From positions 329,186,802-329,250,801 of the forward strand of contig NC_081413.1 of NCBI RefSeq assembly GCF_030272615.1: a DNA stretch of 64,000 nt, given 5' to 3'. This DNA is from Cryptomeria japonica. Its lineage: Eukaryota > Streptophyta > Pinopsida > Cupressales > Cupressaceae. Each line of letters starts with the position of its first letter. The stretch's first letter is position 1. The notes beneath the pieces were generated by a model. It was not told the DNA's origin. It saw only the letters and a list, made by a program, of their open reading frames with translations, and searched no databases. Made by a program: the position numbers and the translations under genes. This document shows, piece after piece, positions 10,908 through 23,345 of the stretch.

Positions 10908-12694
10908 GTCTGTGAGGTTGTTGATTTTGCAGGTTTACTAGATGTCCATTATTGAATGCTGATTTGTATTATATTTGATGATTTTTGGATTGCAGAGTAC
11001 TAATTAAGTAGTTCATTAAGTTGTTATTGAATTGGTTTCATTGTTATTTTCTTGTTTTCCTATCTTTTGCAATTTATTTACAAAATAATTTTAAATAAAA
11101 AATACAAAAAAAAGAAGTTAAATTATTAAAAGTTATTGGGATTTAGTTTCAACCAGCAGACCCCTTAATAGGTACAACCGCATCAACCACTGAGTTGCCC
11201 ATCACTGTCGAGACCCGACCCGCCTATAGAGACCTTGGAGTGATCAGTTCCCCAGAACTTATTGGTTTTCAAGAGAGGTGGTGAGTGTTCACATTGACTA
11301 CCCGACTGTTGGGGAGTGCGCCAAAAACAGTCATCAACAGGCGTCTTAGAGCAATATTATGTATGACCGTATATTCTATAGAATTTATCGTGGAATGGGG
11401 ATTCTTGTAGGCATTACATAGGAAATACTAGAGGATCTATATATAATTTTCATAAGGAAACATATTGAGAAGAATCACAAGGGTAAGGATTTTAAATTCC
11501 ACTTGATTTTATGGAGAGCAAAGTCCATAGTGTTGTGACCCTTCACAACATGTCCCTATTTTTCGCCAATCTAGGGATCCTCCTTTGTTTTCTTCTAAAG
11601 TTGTATTTCAAGAACCCCTCTCATGCTTGGTTATGTGCAACTAGTCGCATTAACATAAATTCATTTTAATATCACATCGCTTATCACAATATTTTCCTTG
11701 TTTCTACATTATTGTTTTCTACATTATCATGGGTTGCATTTATGATTATGTCACAATATTTATTTTGGTGTTGGAGAATGTGTTTCTATTTAATGTTCTG
11801 AGTGTGATTTCACATGTCATATCTATATTCATAAAGAAACTCAAATTTTGATTATTAAAAACTCTTAGAATATCTATTTTATACTTAGATTTTTTAACAT
11901 TTTTTATCAACTTTAAAAGTTGGCACGAGTTTTCCATAGTTCATGTAGAATACATAAGAGTGTTTCTAATTTCAGTTGTGTTTTTTTAAATCTACATTTT
12001 GGATCACATTTGGTGGTCCATCATTAGGAAGAAGAGTTTGAAAGAATACATTATAAACAAAATCTTAAAAAGAGGCATGAGTGCAGGAGGGGGATCAAAT
12101 AACAAGAAACATGACATGTGGAAAAGGGGGTAAAGATAGATAAATAAAAAGCAAGTAAAAATATATGAAAAATATATAGTGCCCCTCCCTATTTTGGCTT
12201 GTCAGACTTTTTGATTTGTGCTCCATGTGGTTCGACCCTGATTTTGGTATTGGTCGATTTTGGTTTTGGAGTGTGAGGCTTGTTTATGTTTCCTGGATTT
12301 CTATATGACTATGATGTTACATGTTATGTGTTGGGTCAGAATAGTGATGTTATGTATCTTTGTTTGGTATGTGTGTTAGATGATTATAGATGCATATATG
12401 CCTTGATCTTGTGTTTCTTATTATCTCTGATGTGTTTATGTGGTTGTGATCATTATTTGAATGACATTGTTTTCGATGGAAACATATGATGTAGTTTATG
12501 ATGTGATTATTAGATGTATTCATACATGATATTTCATTAGTTTATTTATGAGTTTCTTTATATTTATTGATGTATACTGACTTGATGTACACTGCTTCCA
12601 TGTTTCATGTGCTTGGGTGAGGAGGAAAAGCATCACACTGCTCTCTACGAGCAAGCTACGTCACTTCCCTAATCATGGTATGATATTTTATGGT

Positions 12695-12696
<2 letters not shown>
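10908..12696. other. No gene seen
   Basis: AT-rich sequence, probably the 3' end of the Gypsy element and flanking repeat DNA. Short purine-rich tracts occur (12122-12134), but I could not confirm an LTR boundary. Confidence 0.5.
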
Positions 12697-12755
<59 letters not shown>

Positions 12756-12766
12756 TGTGTGTGTGT
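12697..12766. repeat. Compound (AC)27/(TG)n microsatellite
   Basis: Uninterrupted AC dinucleotides fill 12697-12750. A short AGG break is followed by TG repeats to about 12766. The two halves are self-complementary, so the tract can form a hairpin and is expected to be length-variable. Confidence 0.97.
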
Positions 12767-14869
12767 ATGCTTGACAATTTGTTTATGCAGCTTTAGGTAC
12801 CGAGCATCGACTTCACCTAAATTTTCAGGTTTGAGCGTGCTCTCCAACCCAATGGTAAAGTGGACAAGGATATATCAGTCAAACCCCATTAGGCACCCTA
12901 ATTCCTTGTTCATTAGGTCTTGTCAGTCATCACCCTCTGTTAGTTTACCTTATTTCGAGTTGTAATTTGTCATTCTTGTTTATAGCGTTATAGGTTTCGC
13001 GGAGTGATTGGTTTTATCTCTCTTCGTATTTTGAATATGATTGGTTAATTAATTAATTAATTGTGATTGCGATATTTAAGGCTTTAAAATATTTAAATCA
13101 ATTGATTAATTTGAAAAGAGAATTTATTAAGGAAATTAAAAAAATAAAAATAAAAAATAATCTCAAATAATTATTTAAGGTTAGTTAATTAATAATTCAT
13201 CATTGTTCGATTTATTATAAATATTTAATTAAGTATTTCACTAATAATATTACCACTTATGTTTTTTTAAAAGGAAATTTTATCTATAAAGAAAATAGTA
13301 ATTATTTATTTAAATTAATGTTTTGCATGTGCATGTGGGGGTTACAAATAATTAAATGAAATTAATGAAGGAATATTGCATGTGGAGAGTTACGTTTGGA
13401 AAATATATTATTTTTGGCCTCTTGCTTTTTGGAAAAAAAAGCGGAAGCTCTGCCGTGAATCTTCCTTAAAAAAAATGTTCTTGGTTTTGGGGGTTTTCAA
13501 AAAAAAAATTGGGGTTTTTCCTAAGAATTTTTGGGGAAGAATCTTGTGTTGATATTAGTGAAGGATTTGGATGGTTTTGGGGAATTTTTCTGAAATTGGG
13601 TGGCTTGGCGTGGATCTTTTGGAAAAGTCTTTGTTTCCTTCATTCTCTGTGATTGCCTTCCAGATTGATTAAAGAGGTAGGAAATCTATTTTGAATGAAT
13701 ATGTTTATGAGATTTTTACAGATTTGAGGAACAAATGGTTTTTCTGAATAAAATTGCTTTATGGCTTTGTTTATTATGCTCCTTATGTGTTTTCTCATTT
13801 AAAAATAAAAAAAACAATTGACGAATTGTATTATGTCATATTGGGAAAATCCATTATTCTGGAATTTGATTTAATGATTTTCTTAGATCAATCAGTGCTT
13901 TTGTTTGTTATTCATGTCTGATTCTAAGTAGATTTCTTTTATATATATATATATATATATTATTATTATTATGCATGTACCATTTATCAACTTGAATATT
14001 GTTGGATTGTGTTCACTGTGTTTTGGGTATAGCGCAGTTTTCCCAGCGATTTCCTTGATCTGTAAATGTTTGTTACGACAGTGTTTGTCATGTGGGGAAG
14101 CCACTCACGAAGTAGGTTGGCTCACTCCACAGTCATGGGGAGAACCATGGTTGTGGGAGAAACCCTCCCCACTGCCGTGAGGCACATGTTTACCCCACAG
14201 TCCCCATGTTATTCTTACTTTGTGCACCGTTAACATCCTGCGATATGGAATTTCGGTTTCGATTCTCTAGTGTTTAATTTTGGTTTTCGATGATATATAT
14301 ATAAAAATCATGATACTGTTTAATTTGCCTTGTAATAAATTTATAAATATAATCTTGTTATGGTATAATTTGGTTTTGAAATATAAATGTAAATGGGTAT
14401 ATATATTGATAATTTTGAGTCTCTTCTGGCATTTGATAGTGGGTGAATTCATGATTACAAAATGGTATTAATATATATATGTCATTTTTGTTATTGGATG
14501 AAAATGAAATGATTGTATTATCATACTAAGATAGAGTAAATGGTTAAGATTTGATTTTGGATTTATTTGTATTAAAGTTAAATTATGGATGTAATCAGTG
14601 TATAGGAATAAATTTGATCTCTTTGGTTTTATTGTAAGACTAGATTTTCTTGACTTAATGAGACTACGAGTCTTCTTGGAACATGTTTTATTTGTGGGTT
14701 GCTTAGTCATGTTGTGTAATGTTTTTGACTCTAGAGTCTAGGATAATGTATGTTTTCCATGTATGCCTATCTTAAGACCCTTGTATGTTATGTGGTTGGC
14801 ACCATGTATGACTCCTCTGATAGTCGAGCCTTGTTGTATAGCATCTCCTGATGTTTTGGATCTGTGGAC
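12767..14869. other. No gene seen; AT-rich with short microsatellites
   Basis: Contains TTAATTAA-rich DNA near 13040-13330 and an (AT)n tract followed by ATT triplets at about 13940-13972. Reading frames here are short and show no family resemblance. Confidence 0.6.
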
Positions 14870-14874
14870 CTTAG
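14870..14874. repeat. Target-site duplication of the TRIM, left copy
   Basis: CTTAG, identical to 15219-15223. Five bases is the usual duplication length for LTR-type integration. Confidence 0.85.
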
Positions 14875-15012
14875 TTTTACAAGCTAGGGTTGTCGTTGCA
14901 CCAAAAGATCGACCTGCCAATACTCGATACAACCACTGGACTTATAGAATCCACATGAGTCTGTTAAACCATATCGTGAATCCCTGCAAGGGACGTTGGC
15001 CCACTGCCAACA
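14875..15012 (-). repeat. TRIM terminal direct repeat, 3' copy
   Basis: Ends at 15012 with CCACTGCCAACA on the plus strand. Its outer end reads TTTTAC where the partner reads TGTTAC, a single substitution in the terminal dinucleotide. Confidence 0.9.
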
Positions 15013-15013
15013 A

Positions 15014-15023
15014 TCCCCCTCCC
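15014..15023 (-). promoter_or_regulatory. TRIM polypurine tract
   Basis: GGGAGGGGGA on the minus strand, one base from the 3' terminal repeat, in the expected place for plus-strand priming. Confidence 0.75.
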
Positions 15024-15066
15024 AGTGTCACTCATTGTGACTTGCATGATTCGAACTTGTGACCAA

Positions 15067-15078
15067 GCTCTGATACCA
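15067..15078 (-). promoter_or_regulatory. TRIM primer-binding site (initiator Met tRNA type)
   Basis: TGGTATCAGAGC on the minus strand, two bases after the 5' terminal repeat. It is identical to the core of the primer-binding site in element D (32004-32015). Confidence 0.88.
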
Positions 15079-15080
15079 CT

Positions 15081-15218
15081 TGTTACAAGCTAGGGTTGTC
15101 GTTGCAACAAAAGATCGACCTGCCAATGCTCGATACAAACACTAGACTTATGAAATCCATAGGAGGCTATTAAACCATGTCGCAAATCCTCGCGAGGGAC
15201 GTCGACCCACTGCCAACA
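15081..15218 (-). repeat. TRIM terminal direct repeat, 5' copy
   Basis: On the plus strand runs from TGTTACAAGC to CTGCCAACA, so it has proper TG...CA ends. Followed by the right target duplication CTTAG (15219-15223). Confidence 0.9.
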
Positions 15219-15223
15219 CTTAG

Positions 15224-17989
15224 TGTGCTAGATGTACCTTCCTAGCCCTTTTCTTGTACTCCATTTGTAATCTCTTCTAGCATGCAAATTTAAGTCGTGC
15301 TATGGTTGGAGTCCTGTTATCTTATGTTTTGGATATCATGGCCTTGAGTTTACTTTGAATCCTAGGTGCAAGTAGAGAGAGTGGCTTATATTGGGGGTCG
15401 AGACCCAAAGTGGTCGCCAGGGTAACCCAATAGAAGTTTGGTAAACAAGTGATAAATTAATTAATAAACTTGGGTGGGTAGTTAGATCACACTAAATAAG
15501 ACAATCTTTAATTCCTCCATACCCAAAAACGCTCGTATAGGTTTGAGGTTAAGTGGAGAAGGGCCTGGAATGGCTTCCACCAACCTTGTCTCCTCGAAAG
15601 GTTGGTGTGGTCCACTAGTGAATGTATGGGGCCGAGGGTCAGGAGAGGTCACAGGGTAACCTAGGACAGGGGTCGGGACCTAGTGAAGATCTACCAGGGT
15701 AACCCATAACATCCTAGTGATGACACTCTCCCCTTGCAACCTAGTGGCAACTCGTATCTCTTCCTTCTGTGTATTACTGAGTTTTCGGAAGTGGATGTTT
15801 TCTCATGCTTGTTTCCTTTGTGAATGTGCTTGAGCCTCCGATGTATTGTTGTTATTCATGTGCTTCTATGGTATTCTCTTGTGAGCCTCTTGCTTGTTAA
15901 GTTTTGTTGATTCTTTGATAGTATGGATATGTTGTTTCTCCGGTGAGTCATGTTGATACTCTTGTTTATCTTGTTTCTGCCTAGTGGGTCTGACTGGTAC
16001 CTCCTAGCAGGGGGGTGGACCTATTTTTGTGCCACATGGTTGGGTGGAGTGCTTTTCGCACCCATTGGGTTTGGCCCTTTCAGCTTCATGTTCGAGTTGG
16101 CTCGGAGAAGATTTGAAGACTATCATGGATGTACCAGATTTATGTATACTTCCCTACATGGGACTTTTGGAGATTTGTATATTATGGATCTATCAATTTG
16201 TATATGTATTTCTTATGTAAATTCTCGAGCATTGTAACGAGAATCTTGTATCCATGTACTTGTCTGTAATCTAATTCATAGAAGTTCTTTGTTATTATTT
16301 GAGTTAGTGTATAACCTTGTGTAATAGCGTTATTGGGCCTCGAGGACATTTGTTAAATGATTCATTATGTATTTTGTTTAACTGTATTTCTAGCATTGTA
16401 TATGTTATATTAAGTGTTTTTTAAAAAAAAATCTTGCATTTTTTTGTTCATGGATGTTTGTCCTCTGGGCCTCATGGTGGGGCGTGACAAAATAAAAGAT
16501 AGTGTACATATATTTGATGGTATATAACCATATGAATAACTATGACTAAGTTTATATATATACATTTATTCATATTCACACTTACATAGTCATATGTGTG
16601 TGCATATATGCACACACATGCCTATATAAGTGTAAATGAGTATATATATATATATATATATATATATTTTTTATTTTTTGTCAAATTTAATGTTAATTTT
16701 TTACCATTGATATTTAATTTTTAATATTAAAATATTCTACTATTTTAATTGTTTTATATCATGGATTAAAATCACAAGTCAAATGGCAAAATTTTGAAAT
16801 ACACATTATTGTCAAGAAGTGCGAAGTTGCAAATTATTATTATAATTTTATTAATTACAAAAAATTTTAGCCCGCCCATAACAAAAACACCACCAATTAA
16901 TTATCACACTATGAAATGAATCCTACAAAATTACAAAGTATTACTAATTGTTGAAGTGCAAAATCAAGAATAATCGATAATTTTCAAAATGTAAATTATA
17001 AAATTTCTCTAAAGTTTAAAAATATATAGCCTGTTGCAAGTTACAAATAATTTCCCTTACTCTGAATTATAGTTACAAAGTGAAATTTGAATCCCAAAAT
17101 ACACCTTTATGTTGCATATTGCAGATTCAAACTCCAATCCCAAACCACACAAAGTGCTTCATCAACCTCGAACTTGGAAAAAATAAATAAGGCAATTTGA
17201 GGGAAGTTTAAATGAAAAGGGGTGGGGGGAGGGGGTTGCCAAAAGGTTTTTAAGGCTATTGAGAAATAAAAAGATAAATTTAAAAACTCCTCTTGTCATG
17301 CATTTTATTTTTTAATTATAGAAAGAAGAAATAAAATACAATTACGAGACTAGAAGTAACTAATCAACATCAACATATACAAATTCAGAAAATCAAAAGC
17401 ATTAACAAAATTAGCTTATCGTAATCACATACATGCACAAATATATGACTGATAAGAAAATACACCATCATATACAATTATAGAGCAGCAAAAGCATTAA
17501 TAGATGTAGCTGGGAAGTTAATCTTGAATGAGCATTGGAACATAGAAGTCGCAACCCGTCTTCTTTGTTGAAAGTGACTATCTGGGATTGAGTAGTGCAT
17601 AATAGCCTTCACATGTATTCTTTGCTTAGTGAATTTTTGGAATCCATCCTTAAGTACTTGTAACATTGTGACCACTGCACCATAATAATGGTAGATGAAG
17701 TATCCAACAAAAGGTTCAGCAACTCGAGTAGAACTCACCTCCAAAGATTCAACCATTTGGAAGACTAGTGATTGCATCCTTCCTGGAATCAACACTCATT
17801 CTTGCCTCAAAAGAACTAAATTGATTTTGTATCTCTCCCAATAAGGCATGAAAGTTAGAATTGGATTAGGTGGAGGAATGCAAAAGATTAAGATGAGTGG
17901 AGAGATTAAGACAACTGAACAAAGCTTCCATATGAGTGGTGTAAAAGGTGTAGGAGAAGGAAGCTAGGCAACAAAATTTCCAAATGTTA
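15224..17989. other. No gene seen; repeat-derived intergenic DNA
   Basis: Includes GGGTAACCCA-type short repeats near 15430-15710 and a GGGGCGTGACA end at 16489 that could be an LTR terminus, although no matching duplication was found. The region 17000-17480 is AT-rich with nothing recognisable. A 105-codon minus-strand frame at 17478-17795 has no recognisable content. Confidence 0.5.
16553..16667. repeat. Imperfect inverted repeat with (TA)n tail
   Basis: Arms at about 16553-16601 and 16612-16660 are imperfectly complementary around GCATATATGC (about 16602-16611). The inner arms GTGTGTGCAT and ATGCACACAC pair perfectly. The right side merges into a (TA) run at 16641-16667. This could be a fold-back or MITE-like relic or a microsatellite-derived palindrome. 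Confidence 0.6.
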
Positions 17990-20084
17990 TTTAAGAAAAT
18001 GTGTCAAAAAGTCCATGATATGATATTTAGGTGTGAGGAGAGTCCAAGCAACGCTATCGTCCAATATCAACATGGAGAAAAATAACTGGGAGGTTGGAAA
18101 AAAGGTATTTCCACAAGCATTGAGCATGGGGGCATAACCAAAAATTATTCTTGATAGTCTCTTTTTTACCATGGAAAGGATTTGATGATGTAGGGGAGAT
18201 GAAGGAGAGACGATCACCAATAGGGACCTTAACATGAAGAATCTTCCAGGTTGTCAAATGGGCTTGAGCCTCAGCTTTGGATTTCCAAATCAAAGCACTT
18301 AACTTGTTCCATTTCGCATGATTGAGCCTACAATGCCATTTCTAGTTAAGATCAGATGAGAGGGAGCAAGTTGGAAGAATTTGTTTATAGACCAATTTAA
18401 GAGGGAAACAACAAAAGCTCTGAATACGTGGCCATTTCCACTATGTCAGAAAGCTAGCATGTCATGGGGTAGACAATAGATCAAAAAGTTTAGGTGAAAC
18501 AAGTTGTTGAATTTGAAGAAGTGGAGCTTTATTAGCAAGGGATAGCTTAAATTGAGTCTTCAATTGCTGCCATGTCTTCCAATTAAAACCAACTGATCCC
18601 AAAGATCTCGAAATACATGAATACCTTTTTTAAAGAGATGTTTACCTTGAAGGTGTTTTTTCAAGGCAAGTGGAGCATTATCAAGATAACTAAGACGGTT
18701 CCACCAAATGGAGGAAGATGCAAAACTTAGGACATTACTCAGTGATCGATCATACTATGATAATTTTTGAGATGTTACTTGCCAAGATTTCCAAATGGAG
18801 TTGAAAAGGGATGAACCATGAACTTTAAAATATGAAGCAAGTAATATCTTATCAATCCGTCTTACCAAGTCCCAAGATCAGCTAGCTGATGCAGTTTGAA
18901 TATGATGATGAACCAAATGTTTCCATGGAGCATCACCATATATAGCTCTAGCAATCCATTTGGTAGTAAGACAAATACCTTGAGTATAAGGGTCAATAAT
19001 TCTCAATCCTCCTTTATCTTCAGGTCAAATACAATGAGTCCATGATGTAGTTGGCTGGCCTTTTTTATTTCCCCACTTCGCCCAAAGCTTCAAATTAGTT
19101 GAGTCAGTTGGTTATAACATGCTTTAGAAGGCAACCAACAAGATGAAATATACACATGACTGGAAACAAGGATTTTCTTGGCAATTTGAATTCTACTAGC
19201 CATAGAAAGAAATCTATTGGTCCAATTCAAGAGCTTTCTTTGAATTTTAGCTAAGAACCATTTCCACGTGTCTTTGAGGAAAACTCCAATTCCAAAAGGA
19301 ATCTCAAGGTATCTAGTCATAACTCCATACTCCACTCACAAGGAATCCAAGAAGGACAAGGGTTGGGTCTTGTCATGATAAATTTTGTTTTATGCATGGC
19401 TAGTTTAGATCCCAAAATAGAACAAAACAACCCCAAAATGTCAAGACTATGAGCCCTCCTTTGTTGTATTTTGTATGAAAAGCATGCTATCATTAAAAAA
19501 ATGAAAATTGAGAGAAATTGCATTTCCAAGAAGCTTGATGTCATGAATAAGCTTATTGTTGAGAGCATGTTGAAAAAGATACCCAAGTGCATCAGTAGCT
19601 AGGACATACAAGAAGGGTGCAAGGGGACAACCTTGGCATATGGATTTCTACAAAGGAAATTATGGAGAGAGCACACCATTGACAACCACTCTTATCATTT
19701 TCATTCATGAAAAACATTTTGATTTTATCACAAAGTTTCAGACCAAACCCAAGCCATTCTAGCATTTTAAGAATAAAGGGCCAACAAATGCGGTCATAGG
19801 CTTTGTCAAAGTCCAATTTGATGATTAAAGCATATTGAGATGTTTGTTGAGCCCACTCATCTATTTCCCAAGTTAGGACAAAATTGTCTAAAATGAATCT
19901 TCCTCCAAGAAACCAGTTTGTCCAAGTCGCACAATTTGTTAAGATATATATTTAATTCTTCTTGTAAGAGCTTTCGTAATAATCTTGTATGAAATGTTGA
20001 GGAGTGTAATAGGTCCCCACCCATTAACAATATCTTCATCCTTTCCCTTGGGTACGAGCTTGATCAACCCTTGATTAATGGTAG
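17990..20084 (-). pseudogene. LINE-A reverse transcriptase and C-terminal zinc region
   Basis: Minus-strand blocks in order: INQGLIKLVPK (from about 20078), GWGPITLLNISYKIITKAL, QTGFLGGRFILDN, KLDFDKAYDR with the first catalytic Asp (about 19800-19820), FFNDSMLF (about 19475-19500) where FADD is expected, EIPFGIGVFLKDTWKWFLAKI (about 19245-19310), GGLRIIDPYTQGIC, and a zf-RVT-like WKILHVKVP...HAQCLWKYL (about 18080-18255). The second catalytic box has lost one Asp. Several frameshifts and stops are present. It copies LINE RNA at the target site in active relatives. Confidence 0.85.
20080..20084. repeat. Target-site duplication of element B, left copy
   Basis: GGTAG here and AGTAG at 47131-47135 match at four of five positions, as expected for an old 5-bp duplication. 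Confidence 0.65.
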
Positions 20085-21356
20085 TGTCGTATGTAAAATT
20101 CATCATCAAATTAACTAGAAATAAAGGGAAATCATGAATCTCTATCTAATCAAAGAAATCTAAATAAACCAATGGAATAACACAATCAATCAAATAGGAA
20201 TGTAAAATAAATCAATTAAATCTCCCTATTCCATGACTGCATGTAGCTTCCATTGTTCTTCTCTTCTTTGTGGTATGGTGGCTCTTAGATATCGCGCTGG
20301 CAACCTACAAATGACACAAAGATTTTAAGTTCATGATTAAGAGAAAATGGAGATTGAATGCTCAATTTATAGATTATTGGAGAGGATTGATTGAAAGGTG
20401 GAACATAATGATTAAGAGGTGGAACTCAAGGGAGCTCACATGTTGATTGATAGTTGAACTGTTGATTTGGAGGTGGAACATAATAGATTGAATAGATTAA
20501 TGAGTTGACTGATTGAGAAAAAAGATGATTGAAAGATAAAAAAGAATGATTGGAGGAAATAAAGAGGGGGAGATAGTTAACTGATCAAATGTTTTTTGAA
20601 AGTTTTATTTAGAAAAAGCTAACTAAAAGATAGAAATAGAGATTGAAGAGATAATTGAATTAATTAATTTAGCATGTGCTTGAACTTAGATTTTCAATTT
20701 AATCTTTGCATGAGATTTAATTCAAATATTGAATTTATTTTAAATTCAATTTGTTATTTGAATATATTTAGAACTTGACTTTGATTTTCAATTTGATTTT
20801 TGAAAGCATGCACATGTATTCAAAATTAGAGATTAAATTAAATTAGAAGAAATTAGAATTTGGGGAATTAATGAAATTAGATGAAATAATTAAATTAAAC
20901 GAAATTATAATTTGGGGATTTGGAATTTGAAATTTGAAGAAATTATTTAATTATTTAGAAATCGAATTTAATTAAATAATAAAGATTATTTAAATTAAAG
21001 AATTAAAATCACTGTTAATTAAATAATAAATATTTAATTAATATTTAGAAAAGGGGTTAATGATTAGATGATTAGAAGATAGAAATTGAAAATGAATTTA
21101 TTTAAATAATAAAGATTATTTAAATTGAAGGATTAATAATCATAATTAATTAAATAAATGATATTTAATTAACATTAGAAAATGGTTTAAATGATTAAAT
21201 GATGATAGAATTGAAATTGAAATAATTAGTAAGATGATGAAGAAATATGAAATTAGAAGAATAAGATTAATTAGCTTAATTAAATAATTAAAGAACTATT
21301 TATTAATTAGAGGAATAATTAGTACATTATCAATGAGACATTTTTAGGTGTCTACA
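20085..21356 (-). repeat. 3' LTR of element B
   Basis: On the minus strand starts TGTAGACACC and ends CATACGACA. It aligns along its length with 45867-47130: 8 differences in the first ~195 bases by hand count, with more indels later. The middle (about 20640-21300) is extremely AT-rich with many TTTAATTA and TTAATTAA palindromic words. Confidence 0.92.
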
Positions 21357-21370
21357 TTTGCCCCTCTTTG
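21357..21370 (-). promoter_or_regulatory. Polypurine tract of element B
   Basis: CAAAGAGGGGCAAA on the minus strand, directly abutting TGTAGACACC of the 3' LTR. Correct position and composition for plus-strand priming. Confidence 0.82.
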
Positions 21371-22379
21371 AGACAATGTCAGAATGATGTTGTTTCAAAG
21401 AAAACAAAAAATTTTCCGCCCCAGTATGCCCTAACGATACTTAGGGTGTAATGCCCCCTCAAGAGATTGTTTATGCATTAAAGGTATGAATGATCTCTCA
21501 AAAAAAGAAGAATGTTAGATAGAAGAATAGTTAGTTGATTATAGATAAAGATAGGTGATGTGAAGATGATATTGAGATAGAATATAAGAGAATAGATTGA
21601 TGAAAGAATAATGTTAGATGATAGAAAATGATCTAGAAAGAGATTATGAGAAAAGAATCAGCAAACTAGCAATAAGCAAATGAGATGAAATGAGAATGAT
21701 TGATTCACAAACCTATGTTATTATTTATTGTGCAATATATATTCATCACCGAGCCTTATTATTGAACAATGAATCTTAGCACATCAGGGTATAAGGAACC
21801 AAGATTTAAAGATATCTCATTGAAGAAACAAACACGTAGTAGACAAGGAGTGAAACCCTCCATTCTGGGAAATATGGGTCAAGGTATTTGTGGCATTCAC
21901 AAGCTAAATGGTCCTATCACAGACACCCACTAGAGAAATTTCCCTAGAACTTCATTGGTTCACACTACAAACAACAAACAAAGAAAAAGATAATGCACAT
22001 TATGGCTCCTCTAGTCACTTGTGGACATCCTTGAGTAGCACAGGAACACGATCTGTCACCAAATGATAAAAGATAAAGACCGACCCAGACAAAATTCAAC
22101 AGCTATACCAATCTTGTGCCTTCATTCTCAGTTGCTTGATGTGATAGTTGATAATGTTTGATCTCAGAAAGTTGCGGACCCCATTTAAGACTAACATGTC
22201 TGATTCCAAGTGTATCCTCTTCTGATTAAGACAAGATAATGATCATTTGATATGGATATGATATGATTGATAAGACAATTTGATCAGTTGATTGCAGATG
22301 TTTGATTGGATAGTTGTATCCTTTGTGAACTTTGTGCGAAGTGTTTGTTGGATATCTGCTAGGGTGTTTGATTCTTGCA

Positions 22380-22800
22380 AGACATTTTATTGCACGTTTT
22401 TTTGATTGATTAATTTTTTATTGTTTTTGGATTTTGTGGATTGATATTTGAATGTTTTTGGATTGATTTTTTCAGGACATGATATGGATGTTTTTGGATT
22501 TTTTCAGGTCTTTTTCCGAATGTTTTTGGGTGCTTTTGACAATGTTTTTGTTTGATTTTATGTTTTTCAGTCTTTTTGAATTTTTATGTTTTTCACTATT
22601 TTTGGATTTTATTTTTTCACTGTTTTTGGATTTTTTTGTTTTTCAATGATTTTGAATTTTTATGTTTTTCAATGTTTTTGAATTTTTTGTTTTTCAATGT
22701 TTTGAATTTTTAGGAATTTTTCAGGACATTATATGATTTTAAGGATTTTTTTCAAGACTTTATATGAATTTTTTTTTTTTTTGGATTTTTTCAGTTATGC
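22380..22800. repeat. T-rich degenerate tandem repeat
   Basis: Variants of ATGTTTTTCAATGTTTTTG and TTTTTGGATTTTTTCAGG recur about every 20-30 bases. On the minus (element) strand it is A-rich. No coding content. Confidence 0.8.
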
Positions 22801-23220
22801 CCCTAGTGTGTGGACCTATATGACATGATGATCTGCATAATGCATGTTGAGACAATGAATTTTTGACATGACCTACGTTAATGCAATATGCATGATGAAG
22901 ATGCATTTCCTATTCAACAAAGGATGATTGTGTTTTTTTAGCATTTTGTAATACACCAATTGAATTGGAGGTACAAAACATTTCATAGATAAGCGGTCAA
23001 TCGATCCTTAATGTCCCCTTGGAACATCCAAATTAACAAACTTAGTGACTAGGATTTACAAATGGAGATGCGGAAAACTTCCCCATTGGTTCTTGAAACT
23101 TTGATATTCTTTTGTCCATGTGTGTGCAAATGAGTTAATTCCTTCTCTTATGTTCACTAAAGATCCTTAGCGTCCTATATGATTAGCTACATGGATTATT
23201 CTAACTTCAAAAGCACCTCA

Positions 23221-23345
23221 AATAGAGCCTCGCTGGCAGCAAACTTTTAGAGCTCTGCCAAGTTTATAGACTGTAATTTCTCAAATATTGCTCCATTGCC
23301 AGGAGGCGTTCATAGCCCTGATGGAGTTACTTGCATGTTCCCATA
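23221..23345 (-). other. Conserved structured module, copy in element B
   Basis: The reverse complement aligns with 6415-6540 of the Gypsy element over CAAGTAA-CTCCA...GGGCTAT...ACGCCT...TGGAGCA and then GTCTATAAAC...GCTGCCAGC. The arms CTCCAT (23291-23296) and ATGGAG (23321-23326) keep complementarity despite a base change relative to the other copy. Confidence 0.55.

Larger units (their letters stand above)
14875..15218 (-). mobile_element. Complete TRIM (terminal-repeat retrotransposon in miniature), 344 bp
   Basis: Two 138-bp direct repeats (14875-15012 and 15081-15218) flank a 68-bp interior. Read on the minus strand, each repeat begins TGTTGGCAGTGG. The promoter-side copy ends TTGTAACA, while the other ends TTGTAAAA (outer CA changed to AA). 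Directly after the first repeat, past a 2-nt spacer, comes TGGTATCAGAGC, the standard initiator-Met tRNA primer-binding site. Directly before the second repeat is the purine run GGGAGGGGGA. A perfect 5-bp duplication CTTAG borders the element. The two repeats differ at about 19 of 138 positions by hand count, so the insertion is old. It has no coding capacity and would need an autonomous partner. Confidence 0.92.

Noticed and set aside
12656-12965. Two opposite ORFs across the AC/TG microsatellite
   Set aside because: Their content is only repeated His-Thr or Cys-Val from the dinucleotide tract, with no flanking coding signal.
15034-15080. tRNA gene or tRNA-derived SINE (TTCGAATC resembles a B box)
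   Set aside because: No cloverleaf. The TRIM structure with terminal repeats, purine tract and perfect target duplication explains the tRNA-like 12-mer as a primer site.
16450-16489. LTR terminus ending GGGGCGTGACA
   Set aside because: It looks like an LTR end, but I found no matching start or flanking duplication, so no element is called.
17478-17795. 105-codon minus-strand ORF
   Set aside because: Open, but with no recognisable motif and no link to the LINE-A coding frame. Could be chance.
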